Shown: piece by piece, positions 15,621-24,739 of the stretch
How the letters are laid out: the number at the start of each line of letters is the position of its first letter
Position numbering within the stretch: the first letter of the stretch is position 1
Assembly: GCF_029433295.1 (NCBI RefSeq)
Contig: NZ_JAQTHV010000004.1
Coordinates: forward strand, 124,001 to 188,000
Reading direction: 5' to 3'
Length of the DNA: 64,000 nt
Source: Bifidobacterium sp. ESL0784
GTDB taxonomy: Bacteria; Actinomycetota; Actinomycetes; Actinomycetales; Bifidobacteriaceae
Program-made: the position numbers and the translations under genes
Notes under the pieces: model-generated
Told to the model about the DNA's origin: nothing
What the model saw: only the letters and a program-made list of their open reading frames with translations
Databases searched by the model: none

Positions 15621-16618
15621 CGAGTAAGGATGAATGCAGTACGACAGATACGAATCAAGCCAGCCGTGAATCGACGAATATGTCACAAGACATTGTCTCT
15701 TCTGTTGGGAACAGCGTAATCCAGCCGTCAGGGAAAGTATTCAAAAGTACGAAGGCCAGATCTTCAAATAAGCTCACGGTTGTATTACGTTCAATATGGC
15801 AGCGTGGCGAAGGCAAGTTCGCGCTGATTGTGTTGGCACTGTGGGTTGCGGTCTCTTTGGTTTCGCTCGTTTGGACACCGCAATCGCTATGGGCTACCGA
15901 CGGCTATCACGTCTGGGCTAAACCGTCCGCTGCGCACTGGCTCGGCACCGACGGCACCGGGGCAGATGTGTTCAGCTGGTTGATGGCCGGGGCGCGGACG
16001 AACCTTTTCATCGCCATCCTGGCTGTCGTTTTCGCCGGGGCGTTGGGCATATTGCTGATGGGTGCGATGGTCTCGCGCAATTCGGCGCTGTCAAACGTTT
16101 CGGTGGTTGCGGTGGACGCGTTGATCTCCATCCCGACCGCGCTGATCGCCTTGATTCTGGCAGTCCCCATGGGTGCCTCGGTTGCGGTCATCATCATCGC
16201 CTGCGGTATCGGATACGGGCTCAACCTGGCGCGTATAGCACGGCCTCAGGCGCTGCTTGCGGCCAATTCCGACTATGTCGCTTCCTCGCTTTCCTATGGC
16301 GCTTCGGGCTTTTCCGTGATGCTGCACCATATCCTGCCCAACGCGATGCCGACCATCATGGTTCAGCTTTCGCTGTCCGCCGGCACTGCGGTACTTGCCG
16401 AATCCGGCCTGACCTATCTCGGTGTCGGAGTCCCGAGCGGCGTGCCGAGCTGGGGCCATTCGCTGGCTACGTCGGTCAAGTTCATCAACGTCTATCCGTT
16501 GACCGTGCTCTGGCCTGGCCTCATCGTTACCGTTGTGGTGGTGGCGCTGAACGTCTTCGGCGATGTGCTGCGTGATGCCATCGACCCGGTGACGAATCCG
16601 GAATTACGGGAGGTGTGA
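15617..16618 (+). CDS. Peptide/nickel ABC transporter permease, DppC/NikC type
   Basis: A 333-residue partner permease. The core has the family features HWLGTDGTGADVFSWLMAGARTNLFIA (the GTD..GRD loop) and the EAA motif SDYVASSLSYGASGFSVMLHHILPNAMPTIMVQ. About 50 N-terminal residues rich in Ser/Thr/Asn are extra compared with NikC. ATG 15617 overlaps the DppB-type stop as ATGA. The stop overlaps the GTG/ATG region of the next ATPase gene. Together with the previous gene it forms the membrane channel. Confidence 0.92.
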   Translation: MTSKDECSTTDTNQASRESTNMSQDIVSSVGNSVIQPSGKVFKSTKARSSNKLTVVLRSIWQRGEGKFALIVLALWVAVSLVSLVWTPQSLWATDGYHVWAKPSAAHWLGTDGTGADVFSWLMAGARTNLFIAILAVVFAGALGILLMGAMVSRNSALSNVSVVAVDALISIPTALIALILAVPMGASVAVIIIACGIGYGLNLARIARPQALLAANSDYVASSLSYGASGFSVMLHHILPNAMPTIMVQLSLSAGTAVLAESGLTYLGVGVPSGVPSWGHSLATSVKFINVYPLTVLWPGLIVTVVVVALNVFGDVLRDAIDPVTNPELREV

Positions 16619-16620
16619 TC

Positions 16621-17409
16621 ATGAGTGTTGAAGTGAAACAACTTGGCGTTTCCATTGCCGATAAGCGGATAGTTCAAAATGTCGATTTGCATATCGGCGA
16701 CGGCGAGCGGGTCGGTCTTATTGGCTCGTCCGGTTCCGGCAAGTCCATGATTTCCAAGGCGATGTTCGGTCTGCTGCCGACGAATGCGCAAATTTCAGGT
16801 TCCGTTATGCTCGGCGATACGCAGATTATCGGGGCGGACGAAACCGTTCTCGCGAGCCTGCGTGGGCGCTATGTCGGCGCGGTGTTCCAGAATCCTGCGT
16901 CATCTCTGAACCCGGTTCTTGCTGTCGGCAAACAGATCGAATTGCCGTTGAAACTCCATTATGACTTGGATAAGGCGGATCGGCAGGCGCGGGTCGCCGC
17001 GATGCTCGAAAAGGTCGGGCTTGACGAGACCACGGCGCAAAAATACCCCAGCGAGCTTTCCGGCGGCCAGCAGCAGCGTGTCGGCATCGCCACTGCTTTG
17101 ATTACTTCGCCGCGTCTTATTATCGCCGACGAACCGACGACCGCGCTCGATTCGATTACCCAGCGGCAAATCGTCGATCTGCTGGTCTCGTTGGTCGATA
17201 AGGCCGGTGCCTCGATGCTGTTCATCACACACGATTTCTCGGTGCTCGCCCGAGCCACGACGCGATGCTATGTGCTGGATAACGGTCAGATCATCGAATT
17301 CGGAGATACTTCTGATTTGCTGAATAATCCGCAAAATGGACAGACGAAGAAGCTGGTCGGGGCGGCAAGAGAGCTGACGTTGCAAAGGAAACGGGATAGC
17401 GATGACTGA
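16621..17409 (+). CDS. Peptide/nickel ABC transporter ATPase, NikD-like
   Basis: A 262-residue ATPase with Walker [20 protein letters not shown] after the Q-loop, signature LSGGQQQR, Walker [12 protein letters not shown] and switch [10 protein letters not shown]. The length is close to NikD (about 255) and shorter than OppD/DppD (about 330), because the oligopeptide-specific C-terminal extension and its [4Fe-4S]-type cysteines are missing. ATG 16621 is two codons past a GTG that overlaps the previous stop. The 3' end overlaps the next gene by 8 bp. The size argues slightly for a nickel-type or dipeptide system. Confidence 0.9.
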   Translation: MSVEVKQLGVSIADKRIVQNVDLHIGDGERVGLIGSSGSGKSMISKAMFGLLPTNAQISGSVMLGDTQIIGADETVLASLRGRYVGAVFQNPASSLNPVLAVGKQIELPLKLHYDLDKADRQARVAAMLEKVGLDETTAQKYPSELSGGQQQRVGIATALITSPRLIIADEPTTALDSITQRQIVDLLVSLVDKAGASMLFITHDFSVLARATTRCYVLDNGQIIEFGDTSDLLNNPQNGQTKKLVGAARELTLQRKRDSDD

Positions 17410-18190
17410 ACGACAGACGCTGCTGACCGGCAGAGGAATCAGCCGAGTTTTTGGAAAAGGCAAGGAACGGCAAACCGCTCTCGATGGCGTAGACGTCGAG
17501 GTGTGCGCAGGGGAGTGCCTTGCGCTGATTGGCGGTTCCGGTTCGGGAAAGTCCACGTTGATGCGCATTTTGCTGGGACTTGACCAACCGACTTCGGGAA
17601 CGGTGACGTTCGAAGGTGAACCTGTCGATGGCAAAAAATCTGCTGGATACCAAGCCTTGCGACGCGAATCAAGCTTGGTGTTCCAGAGCCCGTTTACATC
17701 GCTCGATCCTCGTTGGACGGTGGTGAAGTCGGTCTCAGAACCCTTGGAAATCCAGCGGAAGCGACATTCAAAAACCGATGGCTTGGATATCGGCCAGAAA
17801 GTGCGTGAGGCCCTGTCTCTTGTCGGACTCAACCCCGACGAGTTTCTGAATCGTTATCCTGCCGACCTTTCGGGTGGACAGGCGCAGCGTGTCGCCATCG
17901 CTCGTGCGCTGGTCACCGATCCAAAGCTTATTGTCGCCGATGAGCCGATGAGCGCCATTGACGTGGCAGCACGTCTGCAGATTCTTGAGGCATTCGCCGC
18001 CATTCGCAAATCCCGCCCGGAAACGGCCATCATCATGATTTCGCACGATTTGGGCGTGGTGCAGCACATCGCGGATCGTATCGTCGTGCTTCACGATGGC
18101 AAGGTGGTGGAAAGCGGTAGCACCGATGACGTGCTGAATCGTCCGAAAGCCGCCTATACCCGCGAACTGGTTGAGGCTGCTTCGTTGTAG
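17402..18190 (+). CDS. Peptide/nickel ABC transporter ATPase, NikE/DppF-like
   Basis: A 262-residue second ATPase. Walker A GGSGSGKS, FQSPFTSLDPRWTV, signature LSGGQAQR, Walker B IVADEPMSAID and switch MISHDLGVV are all present. It starts within the end of the previous gene (ATGACTGA overlap), so expression is coupled. It would form a heterodimer with the preceding ATPase and power the two permeases. It closes the operon; an inverted repeat follows 70 bp downstream. Confidence 0.9.
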   Translation: MTERQTLLTGRGISRVFGKGKERQTALDGVDVEVCAGECLALIGGSGSGKSTLMRILLGLDQPTSGTVTFEGEPVDGKKSAGYQALRRESSLVFQSPFTSLDPRWTVVKSVSEPLEIQRKRHSKTDGLDIGQKVREALSLVGLNPDEFLNRYPADLSGGQAQRVAIARALVTDPKLIVADEPMSAIDVAARLQILEAFAAIRKSRPETAIIMISHDLGVVQHIADRIVVLHDGKVVESGSTDDVLNRPKAAYTRELVEAASL

Positions 18191-18261
18191 CCCGATGGGT
18201 TGTTTCGCTATCGAATGCGATGACGCTGGTGTGTGCTTTTCGTCGCGTTGATTCAACTAAT

Positions 18262-18297
18262 GCGACATAAAGCATGAAGAAACGCGCTTTATGTCGC
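18262..18297. terminator. Hairpin between convergent genes
   Basis: GCGACATAAAGC (18262-18273) pairs perfectly with GCTTTATGTCGC (18286-18297) around a 12-nt loop, between the transporter operon and the convergent dehydrogenase gene. No U-tract, so terminator function is probable, not certain. Confidence 0.6.
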
Positions 18298-18383
18298 GTC
18301 GACTATGGTTATTTGCTTCTAAACGCTGAAATCGAAAGCGAGCGTTTCGCGAAGCCGCACTTTAAGGTGCTGATACGGTCCGC

Positions 18384-19376
18384 CTATTCCACCACGTTGA
18401 AGCGCTCGCCGTTGCAGAAGGCGTGAATGGAGCGTGCAAGTTGGCGCGAAAGATCACGGTAAGCGTCATCGGCACGCCAGGCGACGTGTGGGGTAAGAAT
18501 GGTACCTGGAACCGAACGCAGCGGGTCGTCGGCGGGCAACGGTTCCTTGTCGTAAACATCGATGGCGGCCTTGATATCGCCTCGCTTGAGCCTCTGGACC
18601 AGAGCGCCCGGCTCGATGAGTTCAGCGCGTGCCGTGTTGATGAAACAGCTTCCTGGCTTGAGCTGATCGAGGTCGGCGGCGGTGACAGCCCCTCGCGTCT
18701 CTTCGTTCAACGGGAGGTGCAGACTTACGATATCTGAATGGGCCATAATCTCGTCGATATGCTCAACGCGCGTCGCGCCAAGCGAGCGTGCAGTGGCTGC
18801 GTTGACGTGTGAATTCCACACTAGCGTATGCATGCCGAATCCGTCGGCGATGCGGGCAACGGTCTGGCCAATGCCCCCAAAACCGATGAGTCCCAGCGTT
18901 TTGTCTTTAAGCGATGTGCCTTCGAGTCCGTTCCAATTGCCCTCCCGGATGCTGCGGTCCATCGCGCCGACAGCGCGTGCAAGCTCGAAAATCAGTGCGA
19001 ATGTATACTCCGCAACGGTTTCATCGCCGTAATGGACCGTGTTGCACACGCGAATGCCCATCTCCTTCGTACGCTTGAGGTCGATGAAATTGGCGACGCC
19101 GGTGCCTCCGAAGACAAAGCAGCGGACATGGCTACCGAGTTCCTCAAGCAGCGTTCCGGTGACATGGAAGCCGATGACCACAACGATATCGGCGTCTTTG
19201 CAACGTTCGAGGATAGTGTCGGGTTCGATGTTGAAATCCTTGTACATCCGTACGCGCGCGACGTTGCGCAGCATCCGCATGCTCGTGGCGATCGGCTGAT
19301 ACATGGCCTCGAACATTGAGGGGATGACCACCAGCGGCAGTTCAGTGTGTTCGGATTGCGTTTCGATATACTCCAT
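18384..19376 (-). CDS. D-isomer-specific 2-hydroxyacid dehydrogenase
   Basis: A 330-residue NAD(P)-dependent oxidoreductase. The Rossmann loop is LGLIGFGGIGQTVARIA (near residues 165-180). The catalytic set appears as INTARAELIEPG (Arg), DVYDKEPLP (Glu region) and LTPHVAW (His), so all three catalytic residues are present. The first 100 residues form the substrate domain. Members reduce 2-oxoacids (pyruvate, phosphohydroxypyruvate, hydroxypyruvate and others), and the exact substrate is not clear. ATG 19376 has only a weak upstream ribosome site. It is monocistronic and convergent with the transporter operon. Confidence 0.88.
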   Translation of the reverse strand: MEYIETQSEHTELPLVVIPSMFEAMYQPIATSMRMLRNVARVRMYKDFNIEPDTILERCKDADIVVVIGFHVTGTLLEELGSHVRCFVFGGTGVANFIDLKRTKEMGIRVCNTVHYGDETVAEYTFALIFELARAVGAMDRSIREGNWNGLEGTSLKDKTLGLIGFGGIGQTVARIADGFGMHTLVWNSHVNAATARSLGATRVEHIDEIMAHSDIVSLHLPLNEETRGAVTAADLDQLKPGSCFINTARAELIEPGALVQRLKRGDIKAAIDVYDKEPLPADDPLRSVPGTILTPHVAWRADDAYRDLSRQLARSIHAFCNGERFNVVE

Positions 19377-19514
19377 ATTTTTAAGGATAATTCCGCCTCT
19401 GGCCTATGTATGGGGATGAATGCCTCCGCTGGCTTGCGTTATAGGTTAGGGTGCCCGTCTCCAGTCGGATCGCGCTTTGCTTTCCTTTGTTTCAGTAATA
19501 TATGATTCTTTCAT

Positions 19515-19636
19515 AAGCTATCTTGTATAGCAGAGATTTTATTCATATTGAGAATTCTCTGAAAACGTTATGCCGCAACGCTTTCTGCAGCATTTGACTT
19601 TTGTTTTGCTATACAGTAAGCTATATTGTATAGCAG
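19515..19636. promoter_or_regulatory. Repeated operator sites upstream of the toxin-antitoxin genes
   Basis: AAGCTAT-C/A-TTGTATAGCAG occurs twice in the same orientation (19515-19533 and 19618-19636, 18 of 19 identical). Its core GCTATA-TTG-TATAGC is an inverted repeat. A third half, TTGCTATACAG, lies inverted just upstream of the second copy (19607-19616). This clustering immediately before the antitoxin gene fits autorepression by the ribbon-helix-helix antitoxin or toxin-antitoxin complex. Confidence 0.6.
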
Positions 19637-19669
19637 TTAGAGTTGATGGGTGTGCGGTTAGGAGAAATT

Positions 19670-20035
19670 ATGTCGATGGTGCAGATGAACGTCCGTATCG
19701 ATGCCGACGTGAAGGACGACGTCGACGAGATACTCAAACGTAAGGGAAAGAACCCGAGTTCCGTGATTCGCGAGCTGTGGGACTTCATCCAAGATTCTGG
19801 CGAGATTCCTGATTTGGACACGTCAGTTGAGAAAAAGAATCAGGAGCTCGAAAAGCGCAAAAAACTTGAGAAGATCGACAATATGAGTGGAATAGTCCCG
19901 CGGACCTTGAGCGATATGGGGCTTATCGGGCGTGGCGACGATCCGTTCAAATCGATATCTGCCAAAGAGCTTCATGATTATGCGAATGAACAACGATATG
20001 AGGATTACATTCAGGAAAGCGGGGCAGCGCGATGA
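19670..20035 (+). CDS. RelB/DinJ-like ribbon-helix-helix antitoxin
   Basis: A 121-residue protein. Residues 5-45 (QMNVRIDADVKDDVDEILKRKG, then SSVIRELWDFIQ) fit the RelB/DinJ ribbon-helix-helix DNA-binding fold: a beta strand with alternating residues followed by two helices. The C-terminal half is charged, with a Lys/Glu coiled segment (about 55-70), suited to wrapping a toxin. ATG 19670 is chosen for its GGAGA site; upstream TTG and ATG codons (19643, 19646) have none. The stop overlaps the toxin start by ATGA. It should neutralise the PIN protein and repress its own promoter (inference from module layout). Confidence 0.8.
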   Translation: MSMVQMNVRIDADVKDDVDEILKRKGKNPSSVIRELWDFIQDSGEIPDLDTSVEKKNQELEKRKKLEKIDNMSGIVPRTLSDMGLIGRGDDPFKSISAKELHDYANEQRYEDYIQESGAAR

Positions 20036-20535
20036 AGGAAACCAAGCGCAATATCGTTTTTGATACCAATATTCTTATCGATATCGTTATGCACCGTTCA
20101 TTGCGGGAGTCTGCGGCGTTGAAGCTCATGGACGCATGTGCCGATTTGAATTTGAACCCTATGTGCGTGTCATTGTCGCTTAAAGATGTTGATTACATTG
20201 TGAAGGTGAACACCAAACGGGATTTCAAAGACGCCATGGCCGGTGTTGAACAGGCTACGGTGCAGCAGCTTGTCACTCAGATTGGTTGGACCAGTGTTGA
20301 ATCAATCATGGAGGTTTGTCAGGTCGCTGCCGTTGATGGCGAGGTTTGCAAAAAAGCGCTGAAATTGCGTTCTGCGCATCCAGATTTTGAGGACGACCTC
20401 ATTGTCGCCGCGTCGCGCCAGGCCAACGCCGACATGGTGGTGACCGACGACCAGGATCTGATCAAGCATTTCCCGGATTTGTGCATCAGCGTTGAGGATG
20501 CGCTGAAGCAGATTGATGGAACGGACCAAGATTAG
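20032..20535 (+). CDS. PIN-domain ribonuclease toxin
   Basis: A 167-residue PIN-fold protein. It begins IVFDTNILIDIV with Asp11 of the metal site, and later has HPDFEDDLIVAA (Asp118, Asp121, Asp122) and ADMVVTDDQDLIKHFP (Asp139, Asp140), the acidic residues that bind Mg2+/Mn2+ in PIN nucleases. Such toxins cleave RNA. It overlaps the antitoxin gene by 4 bp. It is longer than a VapC (about 130-140) and is closer to the PIN_3-type group; pairing with a RelB/DinJ-like rather than a VapB antitoxin is notable. No cell target can be inferred. Confidence 0.82.
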   Translation: MKETKRNIVFDTNILIDIVMHRSLRESAALKLMDACADLNLNPMCVSLSLKDVDYIVKVNTKRDFKDAMAGVEQATVQQLVTQIGWTSVESIMEVCQVAAVDGEVCKKALKLRSAHPDFEDDLIVAASRQANADMVVTDDQDLIKHFPDLCISVEDALKQIDGTDQD

Positions 20536-20663
20536 GCATAAAGTCGAATGGCATTCCGAAAGTTGTTAATCGGTGTTTCAGACTGCATGATCTGAGCCGT
20601 GTTATTCGAGCGATTTTTGATTGGATTTTGTAGAGAGAGTACGTGAAAGCGGTCTTATAGACG

Positions 20664-22664
20664 ATGAACCAAGATGACGATTACCCAATCGATGAAAAGC
20701 CCTCTGCTCACACAGACTTTCATGGTGGCGCGCTCGCAGCTCTGAAGCAGTACTTCGGCTACGATTCGTTCCGCGAAGGTCAGGAGGATTTGGTCAATGC
20801 CATTCTTGCCGGCCATGACGTGCTGGGAGTGATGCCGACCGGTGCCGGCAAATCCATCTGCTATCAGGTGCCGGCTACCATGTTGCCGGGCCTGACCATC
20901 GTCATTTCCCCGCTGATCTCGCTGATGCGCGATCAGGTGGACGCCCTGAACGATGCGGGTATCAAGGCCGCATTCATCAACACCACTCAGGAAAGCGATG
21001 AGCAATCCATGGTCTTAGCCCAGGCTCGGTGCGGCGATGTGAAAATGCTTTACGTCGCCCCCGAACGTTTGGAGACTGAGCGGTTCCGCAACTTTGCCTC
21101 GCAGGTCAAAATATCGCTGATTACGGTAGACGAAGCGCACTGCGTTTCGCAATGGGGACAGGATTTCCGCTCCTCGTATCTGGGTATCGGCGAGTTCATC
21201 GGTGGCCTTCCGGTGAGGCCGACCGTCGCCGCGTTCACGGCGACCGCAACCGAAAAAGTACGCCGTGATATCGTCCGCTTGTTGGGTTTGAAGGCGCCCA
21301 AGGTCACGGTTACGGGCTTTGACCGGCCGAACTTGTATTTTGACATCATCAACATGCCGACGAAACGCAAGAACATGTGGATTACGGAGTATGCGGCCAA
21401 ACATTCCGACGAATCGGGTATCGTCTACTGTGCCACGCGCAAGGAGACCGAGGCGCTCGCCGATGAACTGAACCGACATGGCATCGGTGCCGCGGCCTAT
21501 CACGGTGGTATGTCGGCCGAAGCGCGAGACAAGGCGCAACGAGATTTCGTCACCGACCGGGTGCCGGTCGTTGTGGCCACCAACGCTTTCGGCATGGGCA
21601 TCGACAAGTCGAACGTCCGTTACGTTATCCATCACAACATGCCGGAAAGTATCGAAGCCTATTATCAGGAAGCCGGTCGGACTGGGAGGGATGGTGAACC
21701 CGGGCGTTGCACTCTGCTTTGGAACGAATCGGATATCGTCACTCGTCGCAGGCTTCTGGACATGGATTCCGACAATGACCGCATGAGTCCTGAGGAGCAG
21801 GAAGTCGTGCGCCAAAGTCATCGCCGCCTGTTGAATGCGATGATCGGCTACTGTCGCACCACCGAATGTCTGCATCGCTATATCATGCGCTATTTCGCTG
21901 ATCCTAATGGCGTTGGTTCGGCAGAAAATGGACAAGAGCAAGACGTTTCCACTGATGGTGAAGTCTATAAATGCGGCAACTGCGCCAATTGCGAGAGTAC
22001 GTTCGAGACCATCGATGTTTCCGACGTGGCCCGTGCCGTCAGCCGTTGTGTTCATGATATCAACCAGAGTTTCGGTATAGGCAAGATTGTTTCGGTGTTG
22101 CGGGGTTCGAAAGCGCAGGACTTGATTAATCGGCATCTTGACCAAGTGCCGAGCTACGGGGCGCTGCACGATGTGCCGGACGCGCGAATTCGCGATGTCA
22201 TCAATCAGATGGCGACCGACGGCTATCTCTTTGTCTCTGAAGGCAGGCTGCCGATCGTGCGTTTCGGCGTGCGGGCGGGGGAGACGGTCAGGCCAGATTT
22301 CCATTATGAAATCAAGCGTATCCAGCGCAAGAAGCCGGTTGTCTCGTCTGGTGCCGCTTTTGGCTCCTACGATGAAGATTCTTCAAATGGTGCCAATGGT
22401 TCACGCGGGGGTAACAGCGCTTATGGCGATTACGAGCCTAGCGACGAGGATGAGGCACTCTTCCAGAAATTCCGTGAGCTTCGCCGCACCATCGCCCAGG
22501 AAATCGGCAAGCCGCCCTACATCGTCTTCTCGGACAAGACCTTGCGCGACATGGCCCGTATCAAGCCGGTCACCGATGCCCAGTTCCTAGCGGTCAACGG
22601 TGTGGGCGAAAACAAGCTGCACCTCTACGGCCCCCGTTTCATGGACGTGGTGCGTGCACAATGA
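20664..22664 (+). CDS. recQ: ATP-dependent DNA helicase RecQ
   Basis: A 666-residue 3'-5' helicase for recombination repair. Motif 0 FGYDSFREGQ, Walker A GVMPTGAGKSICYQ, Walker B DEAHCVSQWGQDFR, motif III TATAT, motif V/VI GMGIDKSNVRYVIHHNMP and YYQEAGRTGRDG. A zinc-binding set (CRTTECLHRY, then CGNCANCES) is followed by a winged-helix region and an HRDC domain (about 595-665), so all RecQ domains are present. A Ser/Gly/Asn-rich linker precedes the HRDC. ATG 20664 starts after a weak AAAGCGG site. It stands alone between the toxin gene and the ASCH gene. Confidence 0.96.
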   Translation: MNQDDDYPIDEKPSAHTDFHGGALAALKQYFGYDSFREGQEDLVNAILAGHDVLGVMPTGAGKSICYQVPATMLPGLTIVISPLISLMRDQVDALNDAGIKAAFINTTQESDEQSMVLAQARCGDVKMLYVAPERLETERFRNFASQVKISLITVDEAHCVSQWGQDFRSSYLGIGEFIGGLPVRPTVAAFTATATEKVRRDIVRLLGLKAPKVTVTGFDRPNLYFDIINMPTKRKNMWITEYAAKHSDESGIVYCATRKETEALADELNRHGIGAAAYHGGMSAEARDKAQRDFVTDRVPVVVATNAFGMGIDKSNVRYVIHHNMPESIEAYYQEAGRTGRDGEPGRCTLLWNESDIVTRRRLLDMDSDNDRMSPEEQEVVRQSHRRLLNAMIGYCRTTECLHRYIMRYFADPNGVGSAENGQEQDVSTDGEVYKCGNCANCESTFETIDVSDVARAVSRCVHDINQSFGIGKIVSVLRGSKAQDLINRHLDQVPSYGALHDVPDARIRDVINQMATDGYLFVSEGRLPIVRFGVRAGETVRPDFHYEIKRIQRKKPVVSSGAAFGSYDEDSSNGANGSRGGNSAYGDYEPSDEDEALFQKFRELRRTIAQEIGKPPYIVFSDKTLRDMARIKPVTDAQFLAVNGVGENKLHLYGPRFMDVVRAQ

Positions 22665-22752
22665 AATGGAAACAAATAAATCAGGGAATGAGCCCGTCTA
22701 TTAAGGATTAATAGCGGATACCATGCCCACCAAGCCAGAGAAATGAGAAGTA

Positions 22753-23223
22753 ATGGCCAACCATACTGAATCAGACGATATCGTGAGTATAGGAAGCGAT
22801 TCCGTCGATCTGACAAACCTCGAACGTGACGAATACGGCTTTCCTGGCCCAATGCGGGACTGTTTGGTTGAGGCGATCCTTGATGGGCGCAAAACTAGAA
22901 CAACCTCATTGCTTGCCGAATACCAGCACGACCATGAACCGTTGCCGCAGGTCGGGAAGCTGGCTGTGGTGATTGATTCCGAAGACAAACCGGTGTGCGT
23001 TACCCGGCTGATGGAGGTCAAGGTCTGCAACATAAGTGATATCACCGATGAGCATGCCCGCGGCGAAGGCGAGGACTACGACGATGTGGCGGGTTGGCAC
23101 AAGGCGCATGAGCAATTTTGGGAAAGCCCAGAATTTCTGGAGGAATTGGGCGATTGCAACTTCAAGGTCGATGACGATACCAAGGTCGTCTGTGAACGAT
23201 TCAGTGTGGTTAAACGGCTTTGA
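22753..23223 (+). CDS. ASCH-domain protein
   Basis: A 156-residue cytoplasmic protein of the ASCH (PUA-like) fold. Characteristic parts are FPGPMRDCLVEAILDGRKTRTTSLLAEY near the N-terminus, LAVVIDSEDKPVCVTRLMEVKV in the centre and GWHKAHEQFWESPEF. ASCH proteins bind nucleic acids or modified nucleosides; some are amidohydrolases of N4-acetylcytidine, though that small subgroup differs in length. ATG 22753 is preceded by GAGAAG. It lies between recQ and RNase D, but with gaps that do not demand one operon. Function is not resolved. Confidence 0.8.
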   Translation: MANHTESDDIVSIGSDSVDLTNLERDEYGFPGPMRDCLVEAILDGRKTRTTSLLAEYQHDHEPLPQVGKLAVVIDSEDKPVCVTRLMEVKVCNISDITDEHARGEGEDYDDVAGWHKAHEQFWESPEFLEELGDCNFKVDDDTKVVCERFSVVKRL

Positions 23224-23337
23224 ACCATCGTTGGATTAAGGGTTGCGTAGTTGAAAGATGAATCGTTATGGGCGTAGCTGCCCAAGGCTCGCGATATGGT
23301 GGACGCCGGATTTAGTGTATAGCAATGTCCGCTGGAT

Positions 23338-24690
23338 ATGGGCTCGCAGCGTCTTTTATCGAGAGTGCGGCGAAATGAACCTGCGGTGGACGGATTAGGA
23401 GTTCGGTTGAGCAGCGAGCCACGATTGCAAGAGGAGCCGCGAGAGGGCGTCCCCGAAGTGACCGATACGCTCGACGGATTCCGCGAAGCCTGCGACAGAT
23501 TGGCAGCGGGCAATGGTTCGCTGGCTGCCGACGCCGAACGAGCCTCGGGCTATCGTTACGGTCATGAGGACTGGTTGGTGCAGTTCAAACGCACCGGTTC
23601 CGGCATTGTTCTTTTTGACCCGATAGCGCTGAACAAAGCTGGTGCGGATTGGAACGAATTTAACCGTGCCGTCGGCGACGCAACGTGGATTATCCACGAT
23701 TCTCTGCAGGATTTGCCCGGCTTCACCGATCTGGGGATGAAAGTCCGCAATCTTTTCGATACCGAAATCGCCGCAAGATTGCTGGGACTGAAACGTTTCG
23801 GCTTGGCCGCAGTCACCGCACATTACCTTGGTATCACCTTGGCCAAAGAGCATTCCGCAGCTGATTGGTCGTACCGGCCACTACCGCGAGATTGGCGCAA
23901 TTACGCGGCGCTTGATGTTGAACTGTTGATTGAACTTGAGCAGAAAATGCGTGCAGACTTGAAAAAGGCCGGCAAAATGGAATGGGCCAACGAAGAATTC
24001 AGCCACGCGCTCGCCGAAGGTACCGGTCCGCAAACTCCGCACCCGGTTCCGTGGATGCGTATTTCCCATTTCACTGCGCTGGGCCACGACAGACGGGGAC
24101 AGGCCGTCGCCAAGGCACTCTGGGAGAAACGCGACGAACTTGCCCGTGAGCATGACATTGCCCCGACCCTTCTCCTAAGCGATGCCGCCATCATCGAGGC
24201 AGCCCAGAAGAAGCCGCACAATGCCCGTCAGTTCCGCGGTATCCGGAGCCTGAACGAACGGGTACGCATCCACATGGGCAATGAACAGGACAAGATGTTC
24301 GAGCGTTACGCTCCTATCCAACGTTCCATCAAGCCGAGCGTATGGAAAGAAGCCATCCAGGAGGCGCTGAAACTGAAACCGAAGGATTGGCCGGAACCGC
24401 CGGCTTCGCCGCAGGAGCCACAGGCCAATGCGCCACGTTCGATGAAATACTGGTCTGTTCACCACCCGGACCGCTTCGCCCGCCTCAAGAAGGTCCGTGG
24501 CGTTATTGCCCAGATTGCGGAGGATACGAGGACGCCGCCTGATGTTGTCATCAAGCCGCAGATCATCCGCAACCTTTGCTGGCAGGATAATGCAGCGGAG
24601 CTTGATATCCCTGAATTTCTGCGCGAGCAAGGGGCACGTCAATGGCAGATTGCCCTTATTTCCGAGTCCGTAAGTCGCGTTATCATATGA
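23338..24690 (+). CDS. Ribonuclease D family 3'-5' exoribonuclease
   Basis: A 450-residue enzyme trimming tRNA and other RNAs. The DEDDy residues are visible: Asp65 and Glu67 (LAADAERASGYRY), Asp125 (IIHDSLQDL) and the NYAALDVELL motif near 195-200. One or two HRDC-like helical domains follow (about 240-320 and the C-terminus). The start is uncertain: ATG 23338 lacks a good ribosome site, while TTG 23407, 23 codons in, has AGGAG five bases upstream and may be the true start, giving 427 residues. Actinobacterial homologues are of this size and lie near trigger factor or similar genes. Confidence 0.88.
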   Translation: MGSQRLLSRVRRNEPAVDGLGVRLSSEPRLQEEPREGVPEVTDTLDGFREACDRLAAGNGSLAADAERASGYRYGHEDWLVQFKRTGSGIVLFDPIALNKAGADWNEFNRAVGDATWIIHDSLQDLPGFTDLGMKVRNLFDTEIAARLLGLKRFGLAAVTAHYLGITLAKEHSAADWSYRPLPRDWRNYAALDVELLIELEQKMRADLKKAGKMEWANEEFSHALAEGTGPQTPHPVPWMRISHFTALGHDRRGQAVAKALWEKRDELAREHDIAPTLLLSDAAIIEAAQKKPHNARQFRGIRSLNERVRIHMGNEQDKMFERYAPIQRSIKPSVWKEAIQEALKLKPKDWPEPPASPQEPQANAPRSMKYWSVHHPDRFARLKKVRGVIAQIAEDTRTPPDVVIKPQIIRNLCWQDNAAELDIPEFLREQGARQWQIALISESVSRVII

Positions 24691-24739
24691 GGGTTGCCTA
24701 AAGGCAGAAGTAGTTGGAATTATCGTCAGGAGCACTAGC

